This document shows, piece by piece, positions 43,864 to 51,238 of a stretch of 64,000 bases of DNA; within the stretch, counting starts at the first letter, position 1, and the number at the start of each line of letters is the position of its first letter. The translations under genes were made by a program, and so were the position numbers. Source of the DNA: Hoeflea sp. 108. Lineage in GTDB: Bacteria; Pseudomonadota; Alphaproteobacteria; Rhizobiales; Rhizobiaceae. Location of the stretch: NCBI RefSeq assembly GCF_000372965.1, contig NZ_KB890025.1, positions 310,001 to 374,000 on the forward strand. Direction: 5' to 3'. The notes beneath the pieces were generated by a model. The model was not told where the DNA came from. It did no database searches and worked only from the letters and a program-made list of their open reading frames with translations.

Positions 43864-44871
43864 TTAGAAGACGATCAGGCTGACCACCCAGGCGATGAGC
43901 ACCGAAACCGGGCCCATGATCTGGCGGCTGATCAGAACGGCGGGAACGCCGATCTCGATGGTCTTGGGCTTGGCCTCACCGAGCGCCAGGCCGACGGGCA
44001 CGAAGTCGCAACCCACCTGGGTGTTGTAGGCAAACAGAGCCGGCAGAGCCATTGCCGGCGAAATCGTGCCGTTGGCGATCTGCGGTCCGATGATCGCCAC
44101 GCCGATGACCTGGGCGATGACCGCGCCCGGTCCCAGGATGGGCGACAGGAACGGCAGGCCGCAGATGGCGGAAATGATCAGCAGGCCGACGATGTTGTTT
44201 GCCAATGGCCCCATCGGCTGGGCAAGCACGTCGCCGATGCCGGTGTAGAGGATCAGGCCGATCAGCATCGTCACGAACGCCATGAACGGCAGCACGTTGC
44301 GGACGACCTGGTCGATGGTGCGGCGGCCGGCATTGAAGAAGATGCCGACGACGCGACCCATGACACGGCCGATGCTGGCGACGAAGTTGATGAACCCGCC
44401 GTCATTGGTCGGCACGGGAGCTGCCTTTGCCGCCGTCGCGAACGATGCGTTGTTGGCGTTGGAGGCCGAGCCTGCCGATGTCACTGCTTCCGAGCCGTCA
44501 GCCATGGTGATGTCGCTTTCCTTGACGCCCGACACATAGATGTCCTCGGTGATGAACTGGGCGAGCGGACCCGCCTGCCCTACCGGGGTTAGGTTGACGG
44601 TGGGAATGCGCTTGCGCGGATAGACCCCGCAGCGCGCAGTGCCACCGCAATCGACGACGACGACCGCCATCTCGCCTTCGACCGGCGGCGACTTGAAGCC
44701 GTCTACGGCTTCCGCGCCGGTCATCTCGGCGATGCGGGCTGCGACCGGGTGGATGCCGCCGCCGGTGACGGAGACGATCTTGTTGCGCTGATCCGTCGGC
44801 TGGACGACCAGGGGACCGCCCCAGCCGCTCTTGCCGCGGGAGATTTTGACTGCCTTGTAAGACTTGGCCAT
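43864..44871 (-). CDS. srlE: PTS glucitol/sorbitol-family EIIB component (SrlE)
   Basis: A 335-residue protein: a cytosolic EIIB domain followed, after an alanine/serine-rich linker (about 130-155), by a membrane domain from about 195 to the end (FMAFVTMLIGLILYTGIG; LPFLSPILGPGAVIAQVIGV). The phospho-acceptor C75 is in VVDCGGTARCGVYP. With SrlA it forms the membrane permease that imports and phosphorylates a polyol. The sequence is clearly of the glucitol family, but no sorbitol-6-phosphate dehydrogenase gene is nearby, so sorbitol may not be the substrate. GGAGGAG precedes the start. Confidence 0.92.
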   Translation of the reverse strand: MAKSYKAVKISRGKSGWGGPLVVQPTDQRNKIVSVTGGGIHPVAARIAEMTGAEAVDGFKSPPVEGEMAVVVVDCGGTARCGVYPRKRIPTVNLTPVGQAGPLAQFITEDIYVSGVKESDITMADGSEAVTSAGSASNANNASFATAAKAAPVPTNDGGFINFVASIGRVMGRVVGIFFNAGRRTIDQVVRNVLPFMAFVTMLIGLILYTGIGDVLAQPMGPLANNIVGLLIISAICGLPFLSPILGPGAVIAQVIGVAIIGPQIANGTISPAMALPALFAYNTQVGCDFVPVGLALGEAKPKTIEIGVPAVLISRQIMGPVSVLIAWVVSLIVF

Positions 44872-44887
44872 GTGCTCCTCCCCGCCC

Positions 44888-45646
44888 TTACAGCTCGACG
44901 CCCTGACGGCGTGCCATGATGGCGGTGATGCGCTCGGTCAGCATGCCCTTGAGCAGGATGACGACGAGGCCGACGATGGCGTACCAGATGGCGACCTGGA
45001 TGTGGTAGCCGCCGGGAACAACGCCCTTCTTCTCGAGCTCGAGCAGAGCGACGAGAATGCCGCCCCAGACGAAGTATTCGCCCGGGTTGATGTGCGGGAA
45101 CAGGCCGAGCGGCGGATGCACGTAGGACACGGCCGCGTCGTAGAAGGCGGGCTTGTGCTTTTCTTCCAGGAACGAGCCGAAGGTGTAGGCCATCGGGTTG
45201 GTCAGGAAGAACACCGAGATCAGCGGCAAAACCGTGTAGCGGGTCAGCGCAATACGGCCAGCACCTCGGGCGATGCCGTGCACCCTCTCCTCGCCGACCA
45301 GCTCGGTCAGCGCGTAGAAGGCGGTCATCAGCACGACGAGCGTCGGGATGATGCCGGTGACGAAGCCGGCGAAAACCTCGCCGCCCTTCTGGAAGATGCC
45401 GATGAAGTATTTGCCGATGCTGGTGAGCCAGCCCAGCTGCTCCTCCTTGGCGACGGTGTTGAGCTTTTCCTTGAACTGCTCAACGGTGATGTCGCTGCTT
45501 GCCTGTGCGAGCACGACCATGTCGTGGGTCGCGCCCTTGACGGCCAGCTTACCGTGAATTGCAGCATCCGTGGCCATGGAACCCGCCACATGCAGGTTCT
45601 GGACGGCCATGTCGGCATGCTGAGCCAACATAGATAGGACTGACAT
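44888..45646 (-). CDS. srlA: PTS glucitol/sorbitol-family EIIC component (SrlA)
   Basis: A 252-residue membrane component. The SrlA core starts near residue 75 (GKYFIGIFQKGGEVFAGFVT) and has four hydrophobic segments plus the motif PPLGLFPHINPGEYFVWGGI. About 70 residues before it are an extension not present in the enteric protein. The start codon at 45646 has AAGGAGGAG upstream and is secure, so the extension is real. It forms the translocation path with SrlE. It is the second gene of the operon after gutM. Confidence 0.92.
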   Translation of the reverse strand: MSVLSMLAQHADMAVQNLHVAGSMATDAAIHGKLAVKGATHDMVVLAQASSDITVEQFKEKLNTVAKEEQLGWLTSIGKYFIGIFQKGGEVFAGFVTGIIPTLVVLMTAFYALTELVGEERVHGIARGAGRIALTRYTVLPLISVFFLTNPMAYTFGSFLEEKHKPAFYDAAVSYVHPPLGLFPHINPGEYFVWGGILVALLELEKKGVVPGGYHIQVAIWYAIVGLVVILLKGMLTERITAIMARRQGVEL

Positions 45647-45698
45647 TTCTCCTCCTTAGATTCCTCACCCCAACGAGATTGCCCCGCAGGCAGCGTCC

Positions 45699-46133
45699 CT
45701 ACTGGCTTGCAGGCTTGAGTCCGGCCAGGCCGGGCCCTTTCGGCTCGAGCCGTGCACGGTCGATCTGCTCGACCGCCTTCTTCACGGCTTCCGCCACACC
45801 GGTTTCCCCCTCTCCCAGAACAGCGGGATTGGACCGGAGCTGATCGAGGGTCATCCCCTCAAGGTTTTCATGACGATGGAACTTGGCGAAGACCGAACGC
45901 CCGGTCATGGTCAAGAGCCGCTGGACCGTCAGGTCGGGTGTCACCACCACGAGCGCGATCGTGCCCTTGCCCAGGCGGCCGCGGCAATTGCCGGCGCCGA
46001 CATAGCCGTCCTGGTACTTCGCGGTGATGCCTTTGAAGACGTCGGAATAGTGCCGCATCTGCAGCCAGACGCCGAGCGATTGCAGCGCCCAGACAACGCC
46101 CAGCAGCAGCAATCCCCATTGCCAGATTGCCAT
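45699..46133 (-). CDS. gutM: Glucitol operon activator GutM
   Basis: A 144-residue protein with one N-terminal membrane helix (IWQWGLLLLGVVWALQSLGV) and a conserved cytosolic part (GYVGAGNCRGRLGKGTIALV). This is the GutM family, whose E. coli member activates the glucitol operon. Its place as first gene of a glucitol-family PTS operon is typical. ATG 46133 has GGAGGAAGG upstream; the longer TTG start would overlap that site. A motif shared with the DRL operon begins 73 nt upstream. Confidence 0.88.
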   Translation of the reverse strand: MAIWQWGLLLLGVVWALQSLGVWLQMRHYSDVFKGITAKYQDGYVGAGNCRGRLGKGTIALVVVTPDLTVQRLLTMTGRSVFAKFHRHENLEGMTLDQLRSNPAVLGEGETGVAEAVKKAVEQIDRARLEPKGPGLAGLKPASQ

Positions 46134-46200
46134 TAGGCCCTTCCTCCCGAAGTCCTCCAAGAGCGGCCGGATATCCGGTCGCTCACATATGGATCAAAGA

Positions 46201-46221
46201 ACATTTGTCTTTACGAATGTC
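46201..46221. promoter_or_regulatory. Operator candidate A upstream of gutM
   Basis: TGTCTTTACGAATGTC (46206-46221) differs at only two of 16 positions from TGTCAATACGAATGTC upstream of the DRL gene (52634-52649). The two start 73 and 70 nt before their respective start codons. GAACAT precedes both. A SorC-type regulator is the likely binder. Confidence 0.65.
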
Positions 46222-46327
46222 AATATGTATAACTTGAGGCGAGCCGATACGGTGCCTCCATCCACAGCGGCATTTGGCATTTTGCCCGCCGGTGGTATCG
46301 TCCGGAGCCGGCAGGAGCGTTGCGACC

Positions 46328-46957
46328 ATGGACCTTCTCTTCAAGAACGAGCTGGCACTTGTGCCCGACCTCGGACACAGGCTGAGGCAGCTGCGCTGGT
46401 TCCGCGCCACCTTCCGCAACAGTGCCCGCGCCGTCACCGCCCGCTACGGCATCCATTTCGACATAGACGAGAAGAAGCTGACGCGCATCTTTCTCGATTG
46501 GGTCGAGATCGTGAATGCCCAGAAATCCTACGCCAGGCTCGACCGCGCCGACTTCATCGTCTTCGCCGCGGGCCTGGCGCTGAAGGAACTGATCCGCCAG
46601 GCGCCGGTCAGCGCGGCCGGCATGCCGGTGGTCGCAGGCACCGAAGACGCGCCCGAGATCGTGCGCTTCTGGCCCGAGGGCTTTGTCTACACAAACTACT
46701 GCGTCTGTGCGATCGCGGCCGTGTTCGAGCAGGAGTTCGGCGCCACCCCTGCCCTCGATGCCTGCGCCGACGACCTCAGAACCTGGTGGTCCTACAAGGA
46801 GAACACGACCGAGATGCCGAGCTATGCGGTGGCCTATCTCGACCGTTTCCTCGGCGCCGAACCCAACTGGCTCGCACCCGATCTGCCGGAAGAGCGCAGC
46901 GCCATGCAGCGCGCGCTCCAAGCCACGCCGCAACGCGTCGCGATCGGCCAGGACTAG
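46328..46957 (+). CDS. Protein of unknown function, divergent from gutM
   Basis: A 209-residue soluble protein that I do not recognise. It begins MDLLFKNELALVPDLGHRL and is helix-rich, with aromatic residues in the middle (FWPEGFVYTNYCVCAIAAVF) and a C-terminus containing TWWSYKENTTEMPSYAVAYL. No signal peptide is seen. AGGAG precedes ATG 46328 by about 11 nt; the start could be upstream at 46274. It shares the promoter gap that holds operator candidate A and is followed 94 nt later by the HAD phosphatase on the same strand, so the two could be cotranscribed. Confidence 0.6.
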   Translation: MDLLFKNELALVPDLGHRLRQLRWFRATFRNSARAVTARYGIHFDIDEKKLTRIFLDWVEIVNAQKSYARLDRADFIVFAAGLALKELIRQAPVSAAGMPVVAGTEDAPEIVRFWPEGFVYTNYCVCAIAAVFEQEFGATPALDACADDLRTWWSYKENTTEMPSYAVAYLDRFLGAEPNWLAPDLPEERSAMQRALQATPQRVAIGQD

Positions 46958-47051
46958 ACCTTCAACCATCGCGACCGCGCTGCGGCCCGGCCGCGGCAAG
47001 CCGCATTTCGACCAACGACGGCGCTGCGCCAGATATTTTCCGGAGACCGAC

Positions 47052-47720
47052 TTGCCCAACGATAAGCTGGTGATTTTCGATTGCGACGGCGTGTTGGTCG
47101 ACAGCGAGCCGCTGGCGGCTCTTGCCTATGTGCGTGCCTATGCCAGGAACGGTCTCACGATCGAGGCCGAAGTGATCTCGCATTGCGTCGGCATGAAGCA
47201 GGCCGACATCATCGCCAAGATCCACCAACTCACCGGCCAGCTTTTGCCCGAACACGCCAACGGCGACATCTGGGGCGAGACCAAGGCGCTGTTTACCGAA
47301 CAGCTGGCCTCGACGCTCGACATTGCCGCCTTCTTGTCCAAGCTCGAGGCCGCCCGCTGCGTCGCTTCATCGTCGTCGGTCGAGCGCATCAACCACAGCC
47401 TCGAGGTGACAGGCCTGGCGCACTATTTCGGCGCGGCGATCTTCAGTTCGTCGATGGTCAAGAACGGCAAGCCCGCGCCCGACATTTTTCTCTACGCAGC
47501 CGAAAAGATGGGCTTTGCACCTGAGCGTTCCGTAGTCATCGAGGATTCCCGCTATGGCGTGCAGGGCGCGGTCGCGGCCGGCATGACGGCGATTGGCTAC
47601 ATCGGCGGCGGCCATACCCATGACGGCCACGGCCCTGAGCTTTTGGCGGCTGGTGCTGCGGTGGTGTGCGGCAGCTGGGACGAGGTCGCGGCAGAGCTTC
47701 GGAAGCGTGGGTTTATCTGA
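47052..47720 (+). CDS. HAD-superfamily hydrolase (beta-phosphoglucomutase/phosphatase-like)
   Basis: A 222-residue HAD enzyme of subfamily I. The nucleophile motif VIFDCDGVLVDSEP, the later SSSSVERI (motif II), and VIEDSRYGVQGAVAAGM (motifs III/IV) are intact. The start is TTG at 47052, backed by CGGAG 7 nt upstream; no ATG gives a better fit. Such enzymes dephosphorylate sugar or polyol phosphates. Next to a PTS that makes a polyol phosphate, it may relieve sugar-phosphate build-up, or act in the pathway. It is convergent with the E2 gene. Confidence 0.85.
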   Translation: MPNDKLVIFDCDGVLVDSEPLAALAYVRAYARNGLTIEAEVISHCVGMKQADIIAKIHQLTGQLLPEHANGDIWGETKALFTEQLASTLDIAAFLSKLEAARCVASSSSVERINHSLEVTGLAHYFGAAIFSSSMVKNGKPAPDIFLYAAEKMGFAPERSVVIEDSRYGVQGAVAAGMTAIGYIGGGHTHDGHGPELLAAGAAVVCGSWDEVAAELRKRGFI

Positions 47721-47760
47721 GGCAGATTGGCTTGAGGGTAATCGGGTAGCGGTTGCGCCA

Positions 47761-47823
47761 CCCCTCATCTGCCTGCCGGCACCCTCTCCCGCAAAGGGAC
47801 GGGGAGAGGGTAAGGGTGAGGGG
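47761..47823. repeat. REP-like palindromic element
   Basis: Outer arms CCCCTCA (47761-47767) and TGAGGGG (47817-47823) and inner arms CCCTCTCCC (47782-47790) and GGGAGAGGG (47802-47810) fold into a long hairpin with CCTGCCGGC in one flank. This is the kind of CCTCATCTGCCTGCCGGC palindrome scattered through Rhizobiales genomes. It lies between two convergent genes. Confidence 0.75.
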
Positions 47824-47841
47824 GCAATTGAGAGGTGAGCC

Positions 47842-49206
47842 CTACGCCCGCACCATTTCCAGCAAGATCTTCAGCACCTGCTCCCGACGCTCGACCTGCG
47901 GCATGTGGCCGGTGGCGGCAAAGACATGCAGCGCAATTTCGCCGGGAAGTCCCTGCGACTGGCTCGCCGGGATGATCCTGTCGTTTGCGCCGACGATGAC
48001 ACGCACCGGAATGCGCAAGGCTGCCAGCACGGCCCTGATGTCGAAGGTCTGGGTGCCGTCGGCGAAGAAGCGGTCCGATATCTCGGCCTGCGTTGCGCGC
48101 AGTTCCCTGTCTGCCGCCTGCGCCAGTGTGGCGTTGACGAACGGCTTGGACAACACCTGCTCGTCGGCCACCAGCTGACGAAGCCAGGGCATCAAGCTCG
48201 CTTCACTCTTGGCGCGTACGAAACCCTGCAGGAAGGCGCCGTTGATCTCGGGGCCGAGGCCAGCCGGTGCGATGAGTGCCAAGGCACGCACATCGGCATG
48301 GCCGCGTTCCGCAACGGTTGCGGCCACAGCACCTCCGAAGGAGTGGCCGACCAGCAGCAGCGGGCCGACATCGAGCGCTGCCAGTGTCGCCTCGACATCC
48401 GATGCAATGGCGTCGAGATCCGACGGCGTGAGGCGCGGCGAGCCGCCATGTCCGGGCAGGTCGATTGCCAGCAGCGGCGCGTCGACAGGACCTGCGGCCA
48501 GCATCGGCCGCCAGCTGTTGAGGTCTGCGCCGAAGCCGTGGAGCAGGACGATCGGACGCCCTTCGCCTTGTCGCAGCCAGGCAAAGTTCAGCGGGGCCGC
48601 GCTGGCGGGCCGCCGTGGCGCCGACAGCGGCTGGGAGGATGCCGCCGGCCTTGAAACGATTGGGTCGGGCTGCGCCGGGGCTTTCGCCTCCAGCCTTGGC
48701 GTCGCCATGGCACTTTCCACATCCTTGCGCATGACGCGGCCCCTGGGGCCGGACCCTGCGATGGCGTCGAGTGCAAGTCCAGCCTCCGCCGCGAGGCGGC
48801 GAGCAAGCGGCGTGGCGCGCGTACCGTTCAGCGCTGCGGTGGCTGTCACTGGCGCGGGCTCTGAGGGCGCAACCGGGACAGCAGCAACCGGAGCGGGCGC
48901 AATAGTAGTGACTTCCGGTGCCAGCTTACCCTCGAGAGCCGTGTCCTGAGCCGGCTTGGCAGCTTCGCCTTCGGCATAGATCCAGGCGACGGCTTCGCCG
49001 ACTGGGATGTCGATGCCTTCCTTGCCTGTTATGTCGCGGATGGTACCCGAGGCGGGGGCGTCGATTTCCATCGCCGCCTTGTCGGTCTCGATCTCGAACA
49101 GCAGGTCGCCTTTCTTGACTGCAGCGCCTTCGTCGACATACCAGCGCGAGATGCGCCCTGTCGCCATGTCCATGTCGACCTTGGGCAGGATTACTTCGAC
49201 CGGCAT
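47842..49206 (-). CDS. acoC: Acetoin-dehydrogenase-type E2 component (lipoyl plus PSBD plus alpha/beta hydrolase), AcoC-like
   Basis: A 454-residue acyltransferase subunit. The lipoyl domain (1-75) carries the lipoate lysine K43 in ETDKAAMEIDAP. An alanine/proline linker leads to a peripheral-subunit-binding domain (about 130-170: ATPLARRLAAEAGLALDAIA). The rest is an alpha/beta hydrolase with GHSFGG, as in AcoC, rather than the CAT-type core of PDH. It accepts the acetyl group from E1 and makes acetyl-CoA. It starts 3 nt after E1-beta stops. No E3 (lipoamide dehydrogenase) gene is in this window, so a shared one must be used. Confidence 0.88.
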   Translation of the reverse strand: MPVEVILPKVDMDMATGRISRWYVDEGAAVKKGDLLFEIETDKAAMEIDAPASGTIRDITGKEGIDIPVGEAVAWIYAEGEAAKPAQDTALEGKLAPEVTTIAPAPVAAVPVAPSEPAPVTATAALNGTRATPLARRLAAEAGLALDAIAGSGPRGRVMRKDVESAMATPRLEAKAPAQPDPIVSRPAASSQPLSAPRRPASAAPLNFAWLRQGEGRPIVLLHGFGADLNSWRPMLAAGPVDAPLLAIDLPGHGGSPRLTPSDLDAIASDVEATLAALDVGPLLLVGHSFGGAVAATVAERGHADVRALALIAPAGLGPEINGAFLQGFVRAKSEASLMPWLRQLVADEQVLSKPFVNATLAQAADRELRATQAEISDRFFADGTQTFDIRAVLAALRIPVRVIVGANDRIIPASQSQGLPGEIALHVFAATGHMPQVERREQVLKILLEMVRA

Positions 49207-49209
49207 GGC

Positions 49210-50208
49210 CTAACGGCTCCCAGTGGCGAGGCTACGCGCGGCGGCGAGGATGTCGGGCACCTGCGGCACGGTCGCCTTTTCCAGTTCCGGATTGTAAGGG
49301 ATCGGCGTCTCGGCGCCGCCGAGGCGCACGATCGGCGCGTCGAGGAAATCGAAGGCCTCGCTCTCGGCGATCATGGCGCTGACCTCGGCGCCGACGCCGA
49401 GGGTCTTCACGCCTTCATAGACGCAGAGCAGGCGCGACGTCTTCTTGACGCTCGCAATGACGGTGTCCTTGTCCATCGGCCGGACGGTGCGCAGGTCGAC
49501 GACCTCGACGTCGATGCCCTCGGCCTCGAGCGTCTTTGCCGCTTCGAGCGCCTTGTGCACCATGATGGAGGTGGCGACGATGGTCAGGTCGCGCCCCTCA
49601 CGACGGATATCGGCTTTGCCGATCGGCACGGTGTAATAGCCCTCGGGCACCGGGCCTTTGGTCTTGTAGAGCAGCTTGTGCTCGAAGATCATCACCGGGT
49701 CGGGATCGGCGACGGCGGCGAGCAGCATGCCCTTGGCGTCGTGCGGCGTCGCCGGCTGGATGACTTTCAGGCCCGGCACATGCCCGAGCCAAGCTTCGAG
49801 GCTCTGGCTGTGCTGGGCAGCGGCACCCGTGCCGGAACCCGCCGGAAAGCGCATCACCACGGGCACCGACACCGCGCCGCCGAGCATGTAGCGCATCTTG
49901 GCGGCCTGGTTGACGATCTGCTCCATGGCGAGCGTGGCGAAGTCGGAGAACTGGAATTCGAAGATTGGACGCAGTCCGGTCACCGCCGCACCCACGGCAA
50001 CGCCGGCGCCACCAAGTTCCGAGATCGGCGTGTCGATGACGCGGTCGGCGCCGAAACGCTCGACCAGGTCGCCGGTCACCTGGAAGGCGCCGCCATAGAC
50101 GCCGATGTCCTCGCCCATGAGGAAGACACGCTCGTCGGTCTCGAGCGCAATCGCCATGGCTTCCTGGATCGCCTGGGCATAGCTCAGCTCGCGCACAGCC
50201 TGATCCAT
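49210..50208 (-). CDS. acoB: Thiamine-diphosphate-dependent E1 beta subunit (AcoB-like)
   Basis: A 332-residue transketolase-like E1 beta subunit (SYAQAIQEAMAIALETDERV; VMRFPAGSGTGAAAQHSQSL). It pairs with the alpha subunit to hold thiamine diphosphate at the interface. Its family includes pyruvate, branched-chain and acetoin dehydrogenases, and the AcoC-type E2 points to an acetoin-type complex. The ATG at 50208 overlaps the stop of the alpha-subunit gene by one base (TGATG), so translation is coupled. Confidence 0.9.
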   Translation of the reverse strand: MDQAVRELSYAQAIQEAMAIALETDERVFLMGEDIGVYGGAFQVTGDLVERFGADRVIDTPISELGGAGVAVGAAVTGLRPIFEFQFSDFATLAMEQIVNQAAKMRYMLGGAVSVPVVMRFPAGSGTGAAAQHSQSLEAWLGHVPGLKVIQPATPHDAKGMLLAAVADPDPVMIFEHKLLYKTKGPVPEGYYTVPIGKADIRREGRDLTIVATSIMVHKALEAAKTLEAEGIDVEVVDLRTVRPMDKDTVIASVKKTSRLLCVYEGVKTLGVGAEVSAMIAESEAFDFLDAPIVRLGGAETPIPYNPELEKATVPQVPDILAAARSLATGSR

Positions 50209-51236
50209 CACACAGTCTCCGTGTAGACGTAGCGTTCGAGATTGCGGATCTCGGGCGACGGGCTCGCCTTGGCGAACTCGATGCCGTCGGCAATCTCCTT
50301 GGCCACCGCCTCGCGGATCGCCTCGATGCCGGCCTGGTCGATGATGCCGAATTCCATCAGTTCATTCTCGTAGCGGACGATCGGATCGCGGTTGGTCATC
50401 CAGTCCTCGATCTCTTCCTTGGTCCGGTAGCGGTTGCGATCGCTCTTGGAGTGGCCGCGGTAGCGATAGGTCTTGGACTCGATCAGCGTCGGCCCCTCCC
50501 CTGCCCGGGCGCGGCGTACAGCCTCGTGGCTGGCCTCGGCGACTTCGGACAGAACGTTGCCGTCGACGATCACACCCGGCATCGAATAGGCGGCGGCTCG
50601 GTCGGCGACATTGGGCACCGCCGTCGAGCGGGCCATCGAGGTCGACATGCCGTAACCGTTGTTCTCGCAGACGAAGATGACCGGCAGCTTCCACAGCGAG
50701 GCCATGTTGAGCGCCTCGTGGAAGGCGCCCTCATTGTTGGCGCCGTCGCCGAAGAAGGAGATGACGACGCGGTCGGATTTCAGGCGCTTGGCGGTCAGTG
50801 CCGCACCCACGGCGATCGGAATGCCGCCGCCGACGATGCCGTTGGCGCCGAGATTACCGGTGGAGACGTCGGCAATGTGCATCGAACCGCCGCGGCCGCG
50901 GCAATAACCCGTGGTCTTGCCGAAGAACTCGGCGAACATCTTCGACACTTCCGCACCCTTGGCGATGCAGTGGCCGTGGCCGCGATGGGTCGAGGTGATC
51001 TGGTCGTCATTGGTGAGCGGCATGCAGATGCCCATGGCGCTCGCCTCCTGGCCGATGGACAGGTGCATGGTGCCGTGGATCAGGCCGCGCATGTAGGACT
51101 CTTCCGCGCCCTCTTCGAACTGGCGGATAAGGTACATCTTGTGCAGTGCCTGCTTCAGGCGCTCGGCACTGTATTCGCGGTAGATGAAGGGCAGGTTCGC
51201 GCCTGCCGGCAGGTCCTTGGTCTTAGCCTGGGCCAC
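50208..51236 (-). CDS. acoA: Thiamine-diphosphate-dependent E1 alpha subunit (AcoA-like)
   Basis: A 342-residue E1 alpha subunit. The thiamine-diphosphate motif GDGANNEGAFHEALNMASLW continues to CENNGYGMSTS, and GLIHGTMHLSIGQEASAMG fits AcoA/PdhA. With AcoB it cleaves an alpha-keto acid or, in acetoin-type complexes, an alpha-hydroxy ketone next to a methyl ketone. The start is GTG at 51236, preceded by GGAGG, 2 nt after the DRL gene ends. Being coexpressed with a DXR-like enzyme suggests the real substrate is a hydroxy methyl ketone such as 1-deoxyxylulose 5-phosphate. Confidence 0.9.
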   Translation of the reverse strand: MAQAKTKDLPAGANLPFIYREYSAERLKQALHKMYLIRQFEEGAEESYMRGLIHGTMHLSIGQEASAMGICMPLTNDDQITSTHRGHGHCIAKGAEVSKMFAEFFGKTTGYCRGRGGSMHIADVSTGNLGANGIVGGGIPIAVGAALTAKRLKSDRVVISFFGDGANNEGAFHEALNMASLWKLPVIFVCENNGYGMSTSMARSTAVPNVADRAAAYSMPGVIVDGNVLSEVAEASHEAVRRARAGEGPTLIESKTYRYRGHSKSDRNRYRTKEEIEDWMTNRDPIVRYENELMEFGIIDQAGIEAIREAVAKEIADGIEFAKASPSPEIRNLERYVYTETV

Positions 51237-51238
51237 GA

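Noticed and set aside
41340..46133. Classical sorbitol utilisation operon.
   Set aside because: The permease family fits, but no sorbitol-6-phosphate dehydrogenase (srlD) is present and the coregulated operon encodes a DXR-like and acetoin-type enzyme set.
47842..51236. Pyruvate dehydrogenase complex.
   Set aside because: E2 has the alpha/beta-hydrolase part of acetoin-type complexes, not the CAT-type core of PDH, and the operon starts with a DXR-like gene.
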